Positions 61,817 through 64,000 of a stretch of DNA of 64,000 nucleotides are shown here, one piece after another. The position numbers were made by a program, and so were the translations under genes. Within the stretch, counting starts at the first letter, position 1. Each line of letters starts with the position of its first letter. The stretch is from contig JAHBXI010000001.1 in assembly GCA_019636515.1 (NCBI GenBank), positions 62,001 through 126,000 of the forward strand, written 5' to 3'. Below the pieces are notes generated by a model. The model had not been told where the DNA came from, did no database searches, and worked only from the letters and a program-made list of their open reading frames with translations. The DNA comes from Phycisphaeraceae bacterium. GTDB lineage: Bacteria > Planctomycetota > Phycisphaerae > Phycisphaerales > UBA1924.

Positions 61817-61883
61817 CCAATGCCCACGTGCGCGCACGAGGCGCTTGCGTGCCACGGATCGTTCGCGGTAGTTTCCCAGGATC

Positions 61884-62969
61884 ATGGGGGGCCGGGCCAA
61901 TCCACGGCGGGACATTGGGCGTTGGGTCTCCAAGGCGCGAGGCGGCGTCCGCGGAGGCATCGCGGGCGTTTCGACCGCGCGGCGAAGGCCCCCGTCCAGG
62001 GTCCTGCTTCTGGCGGTTGGCGTGGGGCCGGTGCTGGTGGCGTGGGCGGCTGATGGATGGTTGACCGGGCTCGCGGTCGCGATCGTGGCCGCTTCGACCC
62101 TGAGCGGCCTGAAGGCCGGCGCGGCGAGGATGGCGGGGTCGGGAATCGGCGTACTCGCGGTCATTTTCCTGGGCGTGCCGGTCGGGCGAGCGTTCGAGCC
62201 GGCCTTCACGGGGCTGGTGGGTGTCGGCGGCGTGGCCGGTCGGGCGGGGAGTATCGCCGCGGCCGGTCTGGTCATGGTGGTGGTGGCGGTCGTGTTCGCC
62301 GGGCAGGTTGTGCGATGGTTCGAGCGGCGCGGACGGTGGAACCGGCGTCGCGATTCCGCGGTCGGGGCCGCGGCGGGCGCGGTCCAGGGGCTGGCGCTCG
62401 TGTTCGGGCTGGCGTGGGTGCTGCTTTGCGTTCCGGCGACAACCGATCGGCTCGGGGGTGGAGAGCCTTCCGTTGCGGAGGCGGGGGCGGTCTACGAGCG
62501 CCGTGAATGGGAGCGAACGCCGGTGTCGGGGATTGTCGCGGCGGCTTCCGAACGGCTCGCGGCAAGCGGGTTCGGTTGGGCGGCGTCGGCGAGCAACCCG
62601 GTGGCCGGGGCGAGGCTCGTGCTGCTGGCCCAGGCGTTCGCGGAGGTCTCACGCGACGACGCGGCGCTTCGCTGGTTTCTCGATACTCCGGTGATGCGCG
62701 ACCTGCGAGAGTTGAAGAGTTACAACACGGCGGTGGCGCTGGCGTCGGGTGATGTGCAACTCACGCATTTTTTCACGGGCGAGGGGGTGGAGATCGCCAC
62801 CTTGTGGGAGATCACGAGCAACGACACGATCCTCAGGATTCTTGATGAAACGACGATCCTCGCGGACCTCGAGCCGATGGCCGCGCGGATCGAACGTGCC
62901 GTCCATGATGCGCGGCGGATGTTGGCGTCGGGGATCCTCCGTCCCGTTTCACCTGGGCCGCGCCGTTGA
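61884..62969 (+). CDS. CvpA-family membrane protein
   Basis: 361 residues. Four hydrophobic segments (LLLAVGVGPVLVAWAADGWL, LAVAIVAASTLSGLKAGAA, IGVLAVIFLGVPVG, AAAGLVMVVVAVVFAGQVV) and VGAAAGAVQGLALVFGLAWV follow the CvpA/colicin V production plan. A soluble C-terminal half (FLDTPVMRDLRELKSYNTAV) is typical of planctomycete members. The role is poorly known; CvpA is linked to envelope homeostasis. The real start may be downstream of the Arg-rich first 35 residues. Confidence 0.7.
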   Translation: MGGRANPRRDIGRWVSKARGGVRGGIAGVSTARRRPPSRVLLLAVGVGPVLVAWAADGWLTGLAVAIVAASTLSGLKAGAARMAGSGIGVLAVIFLGVPVGRAFEPAFTGLVGVGGVAGRAGSIAAAGLVMVVVAVVFAGQVVRWFERRGRWNRRRDSAVGAAAGAVQGLALVFGLAWVLLCVPATTDRLGGGEPSVAEAGAVYERREWERTPVSGIVAAASERLAASGFGWAASASNPVAGARLVLLAQAFAEVSRDDAALRWFLDTPVMRDLRELKSYNTAVALASGDVQLTHFFTGEGVEIATLWEITSNDTILRILDETTILADLEPMAARIERAVHDARRMLASGILRPVSPGPRR

Positions 62970-63044
62970 TGCGGGGTCCGCGCCCGTCCGGGGCTTCACG
63001 CGGAGGTCGAAGTGCTCGTCGAGGGTCAGTCCGATTCGGGTCAC
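62949..63044 (-). CDS. 31-residue ORF with strong ribosome site in a dispersed repeat
   Basis: GTG start at 63044 with AAGGAGACC just upstream; the product begins VTRIGLTLDEHFDLRVKP. The corresponding stretch at about 58258-58330 is a diverged copy in which a tandem duplication has disturbed the start. The preceding bases are a conserved G-rich leader. Either a tiny regulatory peptide gene or the 5' end of a longer family cut off here. Confidence 0.35.
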   Translation of the reverse strand: MTRIGLTLDEHFDLRVKPRTGADPASTARPR

Positions 63045-63130
63045 GGTGGTCTCCTTGCCGGGGGGCATCGGGCGACAGGCCCACCCCCCAAACCCTTATT
63101 TCCGGCGCGATGGCCATTTCGCAGCGCGAC
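62990..63130. repeat. Dispersed repeat, second copy of 58257-58440
   Basis: Long blocks are identical (for example 63007-63042 against 58270-58310). Indels lie around the duplicated GTGAC...ACCAGC segment of the other copy. It contains the 31-codon ORF and the G-rich leader. Confidence 0.75.
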
Positions 63131-63288
63131 TTGGAGGATTTTCTCGTTGAAGCCCAGGGGCGACGCGGATCGCCCGGCGGCAGACTCATCGCGTGGGCTT
63201 GTTGCCTGCGATACCCTCCAGCGAGACCACCAAGCGTGCCGCAACTTGGAGCGATGGACATACCCAAACATAGACCGTATACTCGGCG

Positions 63289-64000
63289 ATGATGAGGCCA
63301 AAGCGGCGAGCCAAGTCGAGCAGGAAGCGAACGCGCCGCATGGCACCATCGAAGATCAATGCCGACAAGCCGCACCTCTGGAAAGCCGATGTCGCGGCGT
63401 CCGTTGACCAGTTCAATCAGTGGTTCATGCGCTTCGCGCCCGAGGCGTTCCGCTCGACTCGCGTCAAGACGACAGAACATGTCAAAGCCGCGCTCCTCGC
63501 CACACGCGATCTGAGGGCGTTAGACGCCGCCACCCTCCGCGCCAACCCCGGCGCGCTGCCGACGCTTCGCATGTGTACCGCCCCGCCGCTCGCGGTGGAC
63601 CGTTTGGTGGGGCTTTCCAGCGCAAGCAAGTCGCTCATCGGCAGCATGGAGGAAGGCAAACTCGCGGCCCGCATGAAGGCGGAACTGCTCGACGAGAATC
63701 TCGGCAAAGTCTGTGCGGTGCTCAGCAAACTCCTCGACCGCGACATCTTCCCGTGGCTGGAAGCCAAGAAAGACCCGACCGACCACGAGCGCGACCGGGC
63801 CTCAACCATCGTCGCCGACCGTTTGTGCAGCGCGGTTGCCAATCCGATCGTCCGCAACGCCCAGGAACAACGCCAGCTCGCTCTCCTCGGCGATTGGCTG
63901 GACATGCGAGGCTACCGGAAGCAATCGCATCCCGCTGGGAAGCCGCTTGCGGAGATGGAGGCGGGCACGTACTGCTTCCGCATGAACCTCGCCGTCGGGA
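63289..64000 (+). CDS. XamI-like type II restriction endonuclease (3' end outside window)
   Basis: About 237 codons visible from ATG 63289 or 63292; a third candidate is 63340. NADKPHLWKADVAASVDQFN, QWFMRFAPEAFRSTRVKTTE, LRMCTAPPLAVDRLVGLSSA and AKKDPTDHERDRASTIVADR follow the pattern of XamI-type enzymes, which cut GTCGAC. The frame is still open at the edge. The matching methylase was not identified upstream. A frame ending ACRNLERWTYPNIDRIL just before the start could be the tail of a truncated one. The gene directly follows the dispersed repeat. Confidence 0.72.
   Translation, partial: MMRPKRRAKSSRKRTRRMAPSKINADKPHLWKADVAASVDQFNQWFMRFAPEAFRSTRVKTTEHVKAALLATRDLRALDAATLRANPGALPTLRMCTAPPLAVDRLVGLSSASKSLIGSMEEGKLAARMKAELLDENLGKVCAVLSKLLDRDIFPWLEAKKDPTDHERDRASTIVADRLCSAVANPIVRNAQEQRQLALLGDWLDMRGYRKQSHPAGKPLAEMEAGTYCFRMNLAVG

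Overview
The window is a GC-rich bacterial chromosome segment, most likely from a planctomycete of the Phycisphaerae. The pointers are two secreted proteins ending in a paired Asp-rich 'GC-type dockerin' module, PEP-CTERM-like C-termini (Pro-rich stretch, hydrophobic helix, Arg cluster), an H-X9-DG-type pseudopilin-like protein, many small CxxC zinc-ribbon proteins, and frequent GTG/TTG starts. No database search was possible; families are named from motifs read by eye.

Backbone left of the island (1-13.6 kb): the end of a dockerin protein, an ECF sigma/anti-sigma pair, a pseudopilin-like protein, a secreted cyclophilin, two coupled zinc-ribbon membrane proteins, an SseB-like protein, MurG fused to a membrane zinc-ribbon domain, a PilZ-receiver-Hpt protein, a CapD/FlaA1-type nucleotide-sugar dehydratase and ruvA. 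An accessory patch follows (14-17.2 kb): a 5-methylcytosine methyltransferase cut short at its C-terminus, a small gene, an Mrr-type (probably modification-dependent) nuclease, and a Vsr mismatch endonuclease that has lost its N-terminus.

From about 17.65 to 58.06 kb lies a 40-kb integrative element. It sits in the 3' half of a tRNA-Ile(CAT) gene and is bounded by 129-bp imperfect direct repeats (attL/attR). Next to each repeat are TGCA motifs phased at 10 bp, and 28-bp inverted arm-like sites lie inside each end. Its left arm holds a tyrosine integrase, an excisionase-like protein, a primase-helicase, an AlpA-like regulator, a ParB-methyltransferase fusion, a terminase-small-subunit-like protein and a cassette of tiny zinc-ribbon proteins. 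No capsid, portal, large terminase or conjugation genes were seen, so it looks like a satellite or mobilisable island rather than a complete prophage or ICE.

Its cargo comes in blocks. First is a Doc/AbrB toxin-antitoxin pair with small DNA-binding proteins and a large beta-propeller-dockerin secreted protein, all inside a pair of 23-bp inverted repeats. Then come IS debris and two PEP-CTERM-like paralogues sharing a 523-bp duplication. Next is an SOS mutagenesis cassette: HMCES/YedK-like protein, ImuA, ImuB and DnaE2, with a palindromic operator. Last is a defence zone: a solo methyltransferase, a HerA ATPase with a NurA nuclease, an HNH endonuclease, a double methyltransferase and an AbiEi/AbiEii toxin-antitoxin pair. 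A decayed partial copy of nurA-herA lies 6.15 kb to the left, joined to a helicase fragment.

The backbone resumes at 58.7-63.0 kb: a secreted FGE-sulfatase-domain protein, a RelE/XRE toxin-antitoxin pair, a DCC-family oxidoreductase, an adenylate-kinase-like protein and CvpA. The window ends inside a XamI-like restriction endonuclease. The best candidate for a little-described system is the HerA-NurA/methyltransferase/HNH/double-methyltransferase block at 46.4-55.5 kb.
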